DNA from: a bacterium | Lineage (GTDB): Bacteria > Auribacterota > UBA3054 > JAAYZF01 | DNA length: 46,042 bases | Reading direction: 5' to 3' | Assembly (NCBI GenBank): GCA_012514975.1 | Contig: JAAYZF010000130.1 | Coordinates: 1 to 46,042, forward strand | Shown: positions 1 to 8,189 of the stretch, in pieces | How the letters are laid out: every line of letters begins with the position of its first letter | Numbering within the stretch: position 1 is the stretch's first letter | The notes under the pieces: generated by a model | The model's input: the letters and a program-made list of their open reading frames with translations, nothing else | Told to the model about the DNA's origin: nothing | Database searches by the model: none | Program-made: the position numbers and the translations under genes

Positions 1-370
1 GCAGGGCGATGCCGGTGTAGACGAAGTGATTTTTCCCCTGGAGGGCGCGGAGCATGCGGTGCGCGTCAGCCATATCAGCCGGTTTGCCGAACAGGGCGCG
101 TCCGCAGTAGACGAGTGTATCGGCGCCGAGCACGATGCCGGTGCGGAGTCGCGAGCCCGCGGCTGCAGCTTTCTGCCTGGCATGCTGCATGACGAGCGCG
201 CTGGGCGCGCTGTGCGCATTGTTATGCTCGGCGTAGTCGCTCTTGACGGCGCGGAAAGGCACGCGGAGCATCTCGAGCATCTCGCGCCGGCGCGGCGACG
301 CAGAGGCGAGGACGAGATCAAGTCGCTTGTTGTCCACGCGGGAGGCCTGTGAAGAGTGAAGCGCCGTCAT
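1..370 (-). CDS. maf: Maf-family nucleoside triphosphate pyrophosphatase (C-terminus cut by window edge)
   Basis: The minus strand is open from an ATG at 370-368 to the window edge, giving 123 residues of a protein that continues outside. Seen: the N-terminal LASASPRRREML motif (about residues 22-33), then GADTLVYCGRALFGKPAD and a TG motif near the edge. These are the order and spacing of the Maf/HAM1-like fold, where the SxSPRR loop and the Asp of GADT bind the nucleotide and metal. Maf proteins hydrolyse non-canonical or modified NTPs to NMP and pyrophosphate in the cytoplasm (house-cleaning, with a historical link to septum formation). The start overlaps the TGA of the ROK gene (TGATG), which argues for translational coupling in an rnc-ROK-maf operon. 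The family assignment is secure; which subfamily (dTTP/UTP or m7GTP) cannot be told from the fragment. Confidence 0.93.
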   Translation of the reverse strand, partial: MTALHSSQASRVDNKRLDLVLASASPRRREMLEMLRVPFRAVKSDYAEHNNAHSAPSALVMQHARQKAAAAGSRLRTGIVLGADTLVYCGRALFGKPADMADAHRMLRALQGKNHFVYTGIAL

Positions 371-1338
371 CAGTCGCGGTCGGTGCCGTCGAGCCATTGC
401 CATGCGAGGCGGGCGGCGCCGAGGATGCCCGCGTTATCGCCCAGCTTGGAGACGCGGATGGTGATGAGCGGTGTGAGCTCGGGCGGCTGGTAATACCGGT
501 CAAGTTCGTTGTGGAAGGGATCGAGGAAGACCTTCCCCGCCTTCATCAATCCGCCGCCGATGACAAAAACGTCGGGGTCGAATATCTGCATGAGGTTCCA
601 TACGACAAGCGCGAGGCAGCGCGCGGCGTCATCAAGGAGCCTGCGGCAGAGGTGGTCGCCCTTGGCGCCTTCCTCGATGATGTCCTTGGCCGAGATGTCT
701 TTGCGGCCGGCGAGGGCGCTGGGGACGCCAATGCGGAGGTAGTGGTGGACGCGGCGGACCATGGCGCCGGGGGCGGTGTAGACCTCGACGCAGCCGTAGT
801 TGCCGCACGTGCAGGGCTCGCCATTGGGCACGACGATCACGTGGCCGAACTCGGCGGCGCGGCCGAGCGCGCCGCGCATGACGCGGCCATTGATGACGAT
901 GCCGCCGCCGAGGCCCGTGCCGAGCGCGATCGAGAGCTGGCAGCGCGACCCTTTGCCCGCGCCGATCCAGTTCTCGCCGAGGGCGATGAGGTTGACGTCG
1001 TTGTCAATCGCCGCGGGCACGCCCGTCCATTCGGTCACCAGCGGCCCGACAGGCGTGCCCGTCCATCCTGGAATATGGGCCTGCATGTAGCGGATAATGC
1101 CGTCGCGATGGTTGATCGAGCCGGGCGAGCCGATGCCGACGGCGGCGATGGGGTGTGCGGTGCGCAGCTCGTCGATGACGGCCTTGAGCGTTTCGAGCAG
1201 CGCGCCGCGCCCCTCGGCCGCATGCGACGGCCGGTGCGTCATGCCGGTGATGTTCCCCTCGCGGTCAACGAGCCCGCCGCGGACGTTTGTGCCGCCGATG
1301 TCGATTGCGGCGACCATGTGCTTCCTGGACCGTGTCAT
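370..1338 (-). CDS. ROK-family sugar kinase (glucokinase-like)
   Basis: A 322-residue protein of normal ROK length. Seen: the phosphate-binding IDIGGTN motif at residues 12-18, the IDNDVN stretch holding the likely catalytic Asp (about D114), the GTGLGGG loop (about 140-146), and the ROK zinc signature with H166 and C176, C178 and C183 (CxCGxxGC). ROK enzymes with this zinc site phosphorylate hexoses or N-acetylhexosamines with ATP; glucose is the default guess, and nothing here fixes the substrate. No DNA-binding N-terminus is present, so it is a kinase and not a ROK repressor. The start at 1338 overlaps the rnc stop (ATGA). An alternative ATG at 1317 has a better-placed AGGAAG ribosome site, so the true start could be seven codons later. 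Confidence 0.93.
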   Translation of the reverse strand: MTRSRKHMVAAIDIGGTNVRGGLVDREGNITGMTHRPSHAAEGRGALLETLKAVIDELRTAHPIAAVGIGSPGSINHRDGIIRYMQAHIPGWTGTPVGPLVTEWTGVPAAIDNDVNLIALGENWIGAGKGSRCQLSIALGTGLGGGIVINGRVMRGALGRAAEFGHVIVVPNGEPCTCGNYGCVEVYTAPGAMVRRVHHYLRIGVPSALAGRKDISAKDIIEEGAKGDHLCRRLLDDAARCLALVVWNLMQIFDPDVFVIGGGLMKAGKVFLDPFHNELDRYYQPPELTPLITIRVSKLGDNAGILGAARLAWQWLDGTDRD

Positions 1339-2159
1339 ATCAAATCCCGTTTATGTTCCTGTGCGAGAAGGACGAGCGCGGTGCGCGCCGCGTTCATCTC
1401 GGCCTCCTTCTTCGATGCCCCGTCACCCGCGGCAAGCACCCGGCCGGCAAGGCGGACTTCGACGCTGAACTGCTTGGTATGCTCCGGCCCCGAGACGGCG
1501 ACGACGACATACTGGGGCTGGTCGCCGAAGCGGTCGTACGCTTCCTGCTGGAGCGCGTTCTTGTAGTTGATCTGCGCCTTGTCCTCGTCAACCGTGCGCA
1601 GCTTGACGGCGAAGGCGGCGAGGACGAACGTGTTCGCCGCCGCGAACCCGCCGTCAAGATAGATCGCGCCGACAAGCGCCTCGAACGCGTCGGCCAGCAG
1701 CGCCGCGCGCCCGCGCCCGCCACTCGCATCCTCGCCGCAGCCGAGCAGAAGATAATACCCGATATCCATCTCCTGCGCAAGTTCGGACAGATTCGACTCG
1801 CTGACAAGCCACGAGCGCATCAGCGACAGCTCGCCCTCGCGCCGCTCAGGAAAGAAACGGAACAGATGCTCGGCAAGAATGACGCCAAGCACCGCGTCGC
1901 CGAGGAACTCGAGCCGCTCGTTGTGGCGCATGCCGCTGCGCGGATTCTCGTTCATGTAGGACGAGTGGGTAAGCGCCTTGAACAGCAGACGCTTGCTGCG
2001 GAATGCATACCCGATCCTTCTCTCGAGCAACGCCATCCGCTCGAGGCACGATTCGCACGGCTCGGCAAGGTACGCGTACGCGTCCTCCGCGCCGGCTTCA
2101 TCGGCCGGGAGTGCGGGAACGTCGCGCTGGATGTCGTCTGGCTCGTCCATGGATGTCAT
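1335..2159 (-). CDS. rnc: Ribonuclease III
   Basis: A 274-residue protein from the ATG at 2159; a second in-frame ATG lies at 2150. The reading frame stays open further upstream into the valS tail, but that part is low-complexity shadow and not family-like. Seen: the RNase III signature NERLEFLGDAVLG (about residues 80-92), the second metal-binding segment DAFEALVGAIYLDGG, and a C-terminal double-stranded RNA-binding domain ending in a KKEAEMNAARTAL helix. It is expected to cleave double-stranded RNA during rRNA maturation and mRNA turnover. The first 35 residues are an acidic extension not typical of the family. It lies 25 bp after valS and overlaps the ROK start by four bases, so the three are probably co-transcribed. 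Confidence 0.95.
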   Translation of the reverse strand: MTSMDEPDDIQRDVPALPADEAGAEDAYAYLAEPCESCLERMALLERRIGYAFRSKRLLFKALTHSSYMNENPRSGMRHNERLEFLGDAVLGVILAEHLFRFFPERREGELSLMRSWLVSESNLSELAQEMDIGYYLLLGCGEDASGGRGRAALLADAFEALVGAIYLDGGFAAANTFVLAAFAVKLRTVDEDKAQINYKNALQQEAYDRFGDQPQYVVVAVSGPEHTKQFSVEVRLAGRVLAAGDGASKKEAEMNAARTALVLLAQEHKRDLI

Positions 2160-2184
2160 TGATGGCCAAGGCCGCCCGGCGTCA

Positions 2185-5115
2185 TCACGCGGCGCCGCCG
2201 GCGAAGAAGGCGAGCATCTGGCGCAGCTTCGCCGCGCGCTCCTGCGCCTCGGCGAGCTTCGCCTGCTCCTTCTCGACCACGGTGGCCGGAGCGCTCGAGG
2301 TGAACTTCCCGTTCGCGAGTTTGCGTTGCTGCGCGGCGATGTAGCCCTCGACTTCGCCAAGCTGCTTCGTCATGCGCTGCGCCTCGGCCTTCAGGTCGAA
2401 CGCCCCGTCGAGGAACATGAAGATTGTGGCCGTCTTCGTCATCTGGCCCGGCAGCGGATGGGCGGCGGTGAACGCCGGGTCGACCGTGATCTCGGACGCC
2501 TGGAGCAGGCGGCTCATGGTGTCGCTCTCGCCGGCGAGGAACCGCGCAAGCTCGTCCGCCGCGGGTTTGACGGCGAAGCGGACCTTCGCGCCCGGCGGCA
2601 CGTTGTATTCGCTGCGCAGCATGCGGCCGAGGGAGATGAGCTCGTACTTCGCGTGCACCAGCTCGAGCAGCGCGGGCGCGCAGAATCCGCGCTGCACCTC
2701 CGGCCATGCGGCGCGGATCAGCAGCGATGGCGCGGCGAGCCCGAGCGTCTCGTGGAGCAGCCGCCACAGTTCCTCGGACTCGAAGGGCATGACGGGGTGG
2801 AGCAGCCGCAGGGCGGTCTGGAGCACGCAGGCGAGAACGGTCTGCACGCGCCGTTTCGCCCCCGCGTCGCCGCCGTAGAGCGCCGGCTTCGCCGCTTCGA
2901 CGTACCAGTCGCAGAACTCGTTCCACATGAACTCGTAGAGCCCGCGCGCATACTCGTGGAAGCGAAATTCCTCGAGCGCGTTGGTCGCGGCGATCGTCTG
3001 CGCGGCGAGCCGCTCAAGAATCCAGGCGTCATCGGCGCCAAGGCCGTGCATGGCGGACTGGGGATCGCGGAGCTGGCCCGCGAGCTCGCGCGGCGAGAGC
3101 ACTGGCACGCCCGGTTCGAGGTTCATGAGGACGAACCGGCTGGCATTCCATATCTTGTTGGCGAAATTCCTGCCGAACTCGAATTTCTCGCTGGTGAGAA
3201 GGGCAAGGCCCGTCTCCCGCTGCACCGCCTCGCCCGCCCAGCGCGTTGCCATCGGTTTCTTGCAATGCGGGCACGGGAGCGTCTTCGCCGTCATGTTGTT
3301 CGCCGTCTGCGGCGTGTTCGCGCCGCAGTGCGGGCACTTGTACTGGACGGGCATGCGGACGTCCTGCGTTTCGGTGGCCATTGCGGCGAGCGAGAAGCGC
3401 AGTGCGTCGGCGCCGTACTGGTCGATGATGTCCTGCGGGTCGACGCCATTGCCTTTTGACTTCGACATTGTCTGGCCCTGGCCGTCGAGGATTTTCACAT
3501 GGATGGGCACGTGCGTGAAGGGGACGTTGCCCGTGTTGTACAGTCCCGTCATCACCATGCGGGCGACCCAGAGGGTGATGATGTCGCGCGAGGTGATGAG
3601 CACGCTGGTCGGGTACCAGCGTTTCAGCTCGGGCGTCTGCTCGGGCCAGCCGAGGGTCGAGTGCGGCCAGAGGGCGGAGCTGAACCACGTATCGAGCACG
3701 TCCGGGTCCTGCTCGATCGTGATGCCCGGCACGGCGTCCGCGCGGAGGTCCTCGGTCTGCGAGCAGACGAGCCATTGCCCGTATTCGCCATCCCAGCGCC
3801 ACGAGACGTCCTTGCGCCCGGCGAACGCCGATTTGAGCGCCGCCTCGTCGCAGCCGCGTGCATACCAGATCGGGATGCGATGGCCCCACCAGAGCTGGCG
3901 GCTGATCGGCCAGTCGCGCTTCTCGGAGAGCCAGTCAAGGTACATCTTCGCATAGCGCGGGGGATGGAACTCGACGCGGCCCTGCGTCACCGCGTCCATC
4001 GCCAGTTGCGCCAGCTCGCCCATGGTGACGAACCACTGGTCGGAGAGATAGGGTTCGATCGGCGTCTTCGAGCGGTCTGAATGGCCGACCTGTGTTTCAT
4101 ACGGCTCGATTTTCGCGACAAGGCCGAGCTGTTCGAGCGCCTCGACGACCGCCTTGCGCGCCTTGGCGCGTTCCATGCCGGCGAAGGCGCCGCCGTTCTC
4201 GTTGATCGTGCCGTCGGGATTGAGTATGTTGATCATCGGGAGGTTGTGGCGCAGCGCGCACGCATAGTCGTTCGGGTCGTGCGCCGGCGTGACTTTGACG
4301 CAGCCGGTGCCGAAGGTCATGTCGACGAGTTCGCCGTCGGCGATGATGGGAATCTCGCGGTTGGCCAGCGGGAGGAGGGCGGTCTTGCCGACGAGATGCG
4401 TGTAGCGCGGATCGTCGGGATGGACGGCGACGGCGGTGTCGCCGAGCATTGTTTCTGGGCGGGTGGTGGCGATGAGGAGGCGCTCGGCGGAGTCTTTGAC
4501 CGGATACCAGTAATACCAGAGGTGGCCGCGGACGGTCTCGTGGTAGATTTCGTCGTCCGAGACGGCGGTCTGGAGGTGGGCGTCCCAGTTGACGAGCCGT
4601 TTGCCGCGGTAGATCAGCCCGTCGGCGAACATTTTGAAGAAGGTGTGGCGCACGGCGCGCGCGCACTGGTCGTCGAGGGTGAAGCGCGTGCGCCGCCAGT
4701 CGCACGAGCAGCCCATGAGCTTGAGCTGTTCGACGATGCGGTCTCCGAACCTTTGTTTCCAGTCCCAGATGCGCTGGACGAGGCCTTCGCGTCCGATGTC
4801 GTGGCGTGTCTTGCCTTCCTCCTCGATGAGTTTCTTCTCGACGACGGCCTGGGTGGCGATGCCGGCGTGGTCGATGCCGGGCATCCAGAGGGTGTTCTCG
4901 CCGAGCATGCGGTGATAGCGGATCAGGATGTCCTGTAGGGTGTTGTTGATGGCATGGCCGAGGTGGAGCGCGCCGGTGACGTTGGGCGGCGGGATGACGA
5001 TGCAGAAGGGGTTGCCGGTTGCGTCGGGGCTTGCATTGAACGCGCCGGCTGCTTCCCACGCGGCGTAGGTGGTTTTCTCGATTGCGGCCGGGTCGTATTG
5101 TTTCGCGATGTCCAT
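2185..5115 (-). CDS. valS: Valyl-tRNA synthetase with a zinc-ribbon-like insertion
   Basis: A 976-residue class Ia aminoacyl-tRNA synthetase. Seen: the HIGH-type motif as HLGHA near residue 49, the KMSKS motif as MSKSKGNG near residue 547, the WNASRFV segment that opens the anticodon-binding domain, and a C-terminal coiled-coil arm rich in Lys, Glu and Gln (last 70 residues or so), as usual for ValRS. Oddity: between the catalytic core and the anticodon domain (about residues 590-620, bases 3250-3350) there are two CPHC-type knuckles (CPHCG and CPHCK), forming a likely zinc ribbon that I do not expect in E. coli-type ValRS. It charges tRNA-Val in the cytoplasm. It follows the AbiEii-type gene by 27 bp. 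Confidence 0.97.
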   Translation of the reverse strand: MDIAKQYDPAAIEKTTYAAWEAAGAFNASPDATGNPFCIVIPPPNVTGALHLGHAINNTLQDILIRYHRMLGENTLWMPGIDHAGIATQAVVEKKLIEEEGKTRHDIGREGLVQRIWDWKQRFGDRIVEQLKLMGCSCDWRRTRFTLDDQCARAVRHTFFKMFADGLIYRGKRLVNWDAHLQTAVSDDEIYHETVRGHLWYYWYPVKDSAERLLIATTRPETMLGDTAVAVHPDDPRYTHLVGKTALLPLANREIPIIADGELVDMTFGTGCVKVTPAHDPNDYACALRHNLPMINILNPDGTINENGGAFAGMERAKARKAVVEALEQLGLVAKIEPYETQVGHSDRSKTPIEPYLSDQWFVTMGELAQLAMDAVTQGRVEFHPPRYAKMYLDWLSEKRDWPISRQLWWGHRIPIWYARGCDEAALKSAFAGRKDVSWRWDGEYGQWLVCSQTEDLRADAVPGITIEQDPDVLDTWFSSALWPHSTLGWPEQTPELKRWYPTSVLITSRDIITLWVARMVMTGLYNTGNVPFTHVPIHVKILDGQGQTMSKSKGNGVDPQDIIDQYGADALRFSLAAMATETQDVRMPVQYKCPHCGANTPQTANNMTAKTLPCPHCKKPMATRWAGEAVQRETGLALLTSEKFEFGRNFANKIWNASRFVLMNLEPGVPVLSPRELAGQLRDPQSAMHGLGADDAWILERLAAQTIAATNALEEFRFHEYARGLYEFMWNEFCDWYVEAAKPALYGGDAGAKRRVQTVLACVLQTALRLLHPVMPFESEELWRLLHETLGLAAPSLLIRAAWPEVQRGFCAPALLELVHAKYELISLGRMLRSEYNVPPGAKVRFAVKPAADELARFLAGESDTMSRLLQASEITVDPAFTAAHPLPGQMTKTATIFMFLDGAFDLKAEAQRMTKQLGEVEGYIAAQQRKLANGKFTSSAPATVVEKEQAKLAEAQERAAKLRQMLAFFAGGAA

Positions 5116-5142
5116 GGGGCTCTTGTGGAAGGAGGATGGCGG

Positions 5143-5814
5143 TTACGCTGTGGTCGCATCTGGCAGGATCGATGCAACAAGCTTGTTGATCGTATTCTCC
5201 TTGAAGGCGAGAAGCTCGTCAAGCGTCACCGGCTTGACAAGGAAATCGGGAACAGCGGTGATCGACAACTGCTCGATGGAGTAGGCGAGCGACTCCGCGG
5301 CCATTCCCCCATCCTTGCGCTGCGCCCTGGGAAGGAACGACAGAGTGTCATAGCCGGCACGATCAAGAAACAGCAGATCGATGAAATCCTTCATGGCGCT
5401 GCGCCCAAGCATGGCACACAGCTTGTTGGCCATGATATCCTCTATTGAGTCGACACGTGTGTCTCCGCACGAGGCAACCGGCGCCAGGCGAGCCGGCACG
5501 TCTCTCGCGCTGTGGATGGTGAGCGGTCCGGAAGACATTTCGGCCTCGAAGTGCTTGAAGTAATGCGTCGTGCGGATGCCGCGCACGGCTATGCCCAGCG
5601 CGTCGGCTGTGTCTGACAGGACGACATCGAGGTGCTCGAACGCGTCTGCATCCTGCGTGAACAGGTCGAGATCGATCGAGGTACGGTGCCCGAGGTAGAA
5701 GCCCGCAAGCGCCGTGCCACCTGTCAGGTAGAACTCCGACGTCAGCCGGAAGAACGCGTTAAGAAACGCGTCCTGGTCCCGCGTGAGAATCTGTGGTTGT
5801 CTTGAGCAGATCAT
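5143..5814 (-). CDS. AbiEii-type nucleotidyltransferase (putative toxin)
   Basis: A 223-residue protein. The frame is open upstream, but the ATG at 5814 is chosen because family similarity begins there and a GGTGGG stretch precedes it. Seen: the nucleotidyltransferase core with GGTAL at about residues 32-36, the R-T-S-I-D-L-D-L-F segment with the metal-binding Asp pair D48 and D50, and a downstream NKLCAMLGRSAMKDFIDL-type segment, the K-D/D-L signature of the AbiEii/AbiGii toxin family. Family members transfer nucleotides, often to tRNA or related acceptors, and act as toxins in phage defence or toxin-antitoxin pairs. The partner here is not AbiEi but the small upstream protein, whose gene it overlaps by 56 bases. 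Toxicity is inferred from the family, not shown. Confidence 0.85.
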   Translation of the reverse strand: MICSRQPQILTRDQDAFLNAFFRLTSEFYLTGGTALAGFYLGHRTSIDLDLFTQDADAFEHLDVVLSDTADALGIAVRGIRTTHYFKHFEAEMSSGPLTIHSARDVPARLAPVASCGDTRVDSIEDIMANKLCAMLGRSAMKDFIDLLFLDRAGYDTLSFLPRAQRKDGGMAAESLAYSIEQLSITAVPDFLVKPVTLDELLAFKENTINKLVASILPDATTA

Positions 5815-6082
5815 TACTGACCCACCGGTTATACAGGAATTCCCACATGCCCCTGTGCCAGCCAAGCCGTGCAAACAGCGCATCGCGATGGCGCAGAAGG
5901 TCCGCGGGCGATATGAACTGCCAGACGTCCTCGACACGTGCGTCGCGCATCACCTTTGCCATCAGGTCAATGCGGCGCGCCGCCGGGGCGGTCGCAAGCA
6001 GGCGTCGAATCTCTCCTGCCGTGAGGCGCTCGTCCCACATGAAGTAGGGCACATCCGCATCGCTGAACGTATGTGTACTCAT
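5759..6082 (-). CDS. Small partner protein of the AbiEii-type nucleotidyltransferase (putative antitoxin)
   Basis: A 107-residue protein with a start four bases after the cimA stop. Seen: a YFMWDE opening, an LTAGEIRRLL helix, a RIDLMAKVMRDARVEDVWQF segment, then a Trp/Arg-rich C-terminus. Small proteins with this FWD...(L/I)R.IL...A.I(L/M).DAR.EDVW layout are, from memory, regularly found directly upstream of AbiEii-type nucleotidyltransferases. I know no firm named function; an antitoxin role is inferred only from size, order and the 56-base overlap with the downstream gene. It contains no helix-turn-helix of the AbiEi kind that I can recognise. The last ten residues or so lie in the overlap and may be poorly conserved. 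Confidence 0.7.
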   Translation of the reverse strand: MSTHTFSDADVPYFMWDERLTAGEIRRLLATAPAARRIDLMAKVMRDARVEDVWQFISPADLLRHRDALFARLGWHRGMWEFLYNRWVSNDLLKTTTDSHAGPGRVS

Positions 6083-6086
6083 GGCC

Positions 6087-7703
6087 CTATTCCTTGCGCG
6101 AACGTCTGGCTGTGGTCTTCTTCGTCCGCGCGTCCTTCATCAGCTTGTACTCGATCGAGTCGATGACGGCTTCGTACGAGGCCTCGATGATGTTCGTCGA
6201 GACGCCCACGGTGCCCCACGTGTTCATTCCGTCGGCCGACTCGACGAGCACGCGCACCTTTGACGCGGTGCCTTTCAGGCCCTTGGCGGAGAGGACGCGC
6301 ACTTTGTAGTCGATCAGCTCGACCTGTTCGAGCTGCGGGAAGAACGGGCGGAGCGCCTTGCGCAACGCCGTATCGAGCGCGTTGACCGGGCCGTCGCCCT
6401 CGGCTGCCGTGTGCTCCTCGACGCCGAGCACGCGCACTTTCACCGTCGCCTCGGAGACGATGGCGCCGTCGCGCACCTCATCGATGACGCGGAAGCCGAG
6501 CACCTCGAACGACGGCGCGAATTTCCCGAGCGTCCGCTTGATCAACAGCTCGAAACTCGCGTCAGCGGCCTCGTATTCGTAGCCCGCATGGTCGCGCTTC
6601 TTCACTTCCTCGATCACGGCGGCCACCTTGTCGGGCTGGCTGTCAAGGTCGATGCCGAACTCGCGCGCCTTGTAGAGCACATTCGACTGCCCGCTCTGCT
6701 CCGAGATGAGCACGCGGCGCCGGTTGCCCACCTGCCCGGGCTCGATGTGCTCGTACGTCCGCGCGTTGCGCTGCACGGCGCTGACATGGATGCCGCCCTT
6801 GTGGGCAAACGCGCTCATGCCCGTGTACGGCTGGCGATGGTTGTACGGCAGGTTGGCCAGCTCGTTCACGTACTTGCTCACCTCGGTAAGCTGGTCAAGG
6901 TGGACGGCGCAGGCGCGCTGCATCTTGAGCACGAGGCCCGGCAGGATCGACGTCAGGTCCGCATTGCCGCACCGCTCGCCGCACCCGTTGATCGTGCCCT
7001 GGACGTGCGTGGCGCCCGCGGCGACGCCCATGAGCGCGTTCGCCGCGCCGCACCCGGCATCGTTGTGGGGATGGATGCCGACCACCGCGCCCGGGAAGCG
7101 CGTGCAGACGGCCCTGGTGATCTCGAACGCTTCCATCGGCGTGCTCCCGCCGTTCGTGTCGCACAGCACGAGCGCGCTCGCGCCCGCGTCGCGCGCGGCA
7201 TCGAGCACGGCAAGGGCATACCCGGGATCGTCCTTGTACCCGTCGAAGAAATGCTCGGCGTCGAAGATGACTTCCCGCGCGTGGCTCTTGAGGAACGCGA
7301 CCGAGTCGCGCACCATCTCGAGATTCGTCTCGGGGCTGACGCGGAGCGCATCGCGCACGTGGAGCAGCCAGCTCTTGCCGAAGATGGTGGTGACCGGCGC
7401 CTTCGAGGCGACGAGGGCCAGCAGGTTCGGGTCGTCGCCGGCGGCGTTCTTCGCGCGGCGCGTCGAGCCGAAGGCGGCGATGCGCGCATGCACAAGCTTC
7501 TCGGCGCGGATGCGCTCGAAGAAATCGATGTCCTTCTGGTTCGAGTACGGCCAGCCGCCCTCGATGTAGTCGACGCCGAACGCGTCGAGCCGCTTGGCGA
7601 TGAGCACCTTGTCCATGCTCGAGAAATTGACGCCCTCGCCCTGCGACCCGTCGCGCAGGGTGGTGTCGTAGATGTATACCCGTTTGTCAGTCCGGTTCTT
7701 CAT
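6087..7703 (-). CDS. cimA: (R)-citramalate synthase
   Basis: A 538-residue protein in the alpha-isopropylmalate synthase/citramalate synthase family. Seen: DTTLRDGSQGEGV near the N-terminus (metal and substrate site), the TIM-barrel segments DTNGG and HPHNDAGCG (metal-binding His-x-His), NGCGERCGN, and a C-terminal LeuA-type regulatory domain ending near SYEAVIDSIEY. This long form with GEGVNFS and the EGGWPYSN segment matches the CimA subfamily rather than LeuA. It condenses pyruvate and acetyl-CoA to citramalate, the threonine-independent route to 2-oxobutanoate and isoleucine, and is probably feedback-inhibited through its C-terminal domain. The ATG at 7703 is preferred; the open frame upstream only translates the inverted repeat. 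Confidence 0.92.
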   Translation of the reverse strand: MKNRTDKRVYIYDTTLRDGSQGEGVNFSSMDKVLIAKRLDAFGVDYIEGGWPYSNQKDIDFFERIRAEKLVHARIAAFGSTRRAKNAAGDDPNLLALVASKAPVTTIFGKSWLLHVRDALRVSPETNLEMVRDSVAFLKSHAREVIFDAEHFFDGYKDDPGYALAVLDAARDAGASALVLCDTNGGSTPMEAFEITRAVCTRFPGAVVGIHPHNDAGCGAANALMGVAAGATHVQGTINGCGERCGNADLTSILPGLVLKMQRACAVHLDQLTEVSKYVNELANLPYNHRQPYTGMSAFAHKGGIHVSAVQRNARTYEHIEPGQVGNRRRVLISEQSGQSNVLYKAREFGIDLDSQPDKVAAVIEEVKKRDHAGYEYEAADASFELLIKRTLGKFAPSFEVLGFRVIDEVRDGAIVSEATVKVRVLGVEEHTAAEGDGPVNALDTALRKALRPFFPQLEQVELIDYKVRVLSAKGLKGTASKVRVLVESADGMNTWGTVGVSTNIIEASYEAVIDSIEYKLMKDARTKKTTARRSRKE

Positions 7704-7710
7704 GGTGTCA

Positions 7711-7742
7711 TTTCCAATTGCCGATTGCCGATTGCCGATTGA
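7711..7742. repeat. Left arm of inverted repeat, tandem ATTGCCG units
   Basis: Reads TTTCCAATTGCCGATTGCCG and continues with two more ATTGCCG units. It is the inverted partner of the array at 8157-8188 and lies 8 bases upstream of the cimA ATG. Confidence 0.85.
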
Positions 7743-7762
7743 GTGTGGCGGCAACACGGCTA

Positions 7763-8110
7763 CTATCCTTTTGCAGTAATCCTGGACGCTGCCATTATTC
7801 GCGTCAATTCCTCCGCTTCCTTGAGCAAATCACTGACCTTCCGCTTCTCGAGCAGCGATGCCTCGATGATCATCTCCAGCCAATACGCGCTCTCGTCCGC
7901 CTCCTCCTCAACAATACCTATCTTTGCGACAAACTCCGCTCTGCTTCTCGCGCGGCATGCAGCCCTGTAGTTCGCCCCGACCGCTGTGCCGCATCGTACA
8001 AGCTGCCCCCCGATCGCCCGCCCTGCAGACGTATCGGGCAATGCATCAACCAGTCTGATTATCCTGAGCCCAAACCACTTCGTTCGCGTCAGAAGCTCGT
8101 CTTTTCTCAT
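7763..8110 (-). CDS. Four-helix bundle protein (23S rRNA intervening-sequence protein family)
   Basis: A 115-residue protein from the ATG at 8110, which has an AAGG ribosome site seven bases upstream. Seen: the family pattern IGGQLVRCGTAVGANYRAA, SRAEFVAKIGIVEEEADESAYWLE and a C-terminal LLKEAEELTRIMAA helix. This is the small helical protein first known from intervening sequences of 23S rRNA genes and often found free-standing in diverse bacteria; its biochemical role is unclear, with nucleic-acid binding suspected. Here it is not in an rRNA gene but between apgM and cimA, on their strand, inside an inverted-repeat frame that suggests insertion. An upstream in-frame ATG at 8170 would start inside the repeat and is rejected. 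Confidence 0.9.
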   Translation of the reverse strand: MRKDELLTRTKWFGLRIIRLVDALPDTSAGRAIGGQLVRCGTAVGANYRAACRARSRAEFVAKIGIVEEEADESAYWLEMIIEASLLEKRKVSDLLKEAEELTRIMAASRITAKG

Positions 8111-8156
8111 GCGTGCCTTCGCACTATGGCCATGCGGCCTGTTAGTCATCCCCAAG

Positions 8157-8188
8157 TCGGCAATCGGCAATTGGCAATCGGCAATTCC
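8157..8188. repeat. Right arm of inverted repeat, CGGCAAT units
   Basis: Reads TCGGCAATCGGCAATTGGCA followed by another ATCGGCAATT unit. Its reverse complement matches the array at 7711-7742. It ends one base before the apgM stop codon (8190-8192). Confidence 0.85.
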
Positions 8189-8189
8189 A

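Larger units (their letters stand above)
7713..8189. mobile_element. Putative IVP cassette: four-helix-bundle gene between inverted repeats with 5-bp direct repeats
   Basis: The gene at 7763-8110 is bracketed by arrays of a CAATTGCCGATTGCCG-type motif in inverted orientation: 7713-7742 on the left and 8157-8189 on the right. Reading inward, the left end is TCCAATTGCCGATTGCCG and the right end is TGGAATTGCCGATTGCCA. The 5-mer TCATT occurs immediately outside both ends (7708-7712 and 8190-8194), as a target duplication would. The unit sits exactly between the apgM stop and the cimA start. Mobility is inference; no transposase is present and the 5-mer match could be chance. Confidence 0.5.

Noticed and set aside
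349-1566. Long plus-strand open frame opposite the ROK and rnc genes
   Set aside because: It is antisense to two genes with clear family motifs, shows no motif of its own and has the composition expected of a shadow frame in GC-rich DNA.
5143-6082. Classical AbiE phage-defence operon
   Set aside because: The toxin half is AbiEii-like but the partner lacks the winged-helix AbiEi antitoxin layout, so only the broader family is claimed.
8111-8170. Longer N-terminus of the four-helix-bundle protein
   Set aside because: The extra 20 codons translate the inverted repeat and have no family similarity; the ATG at 8110 has a good ribosome site.
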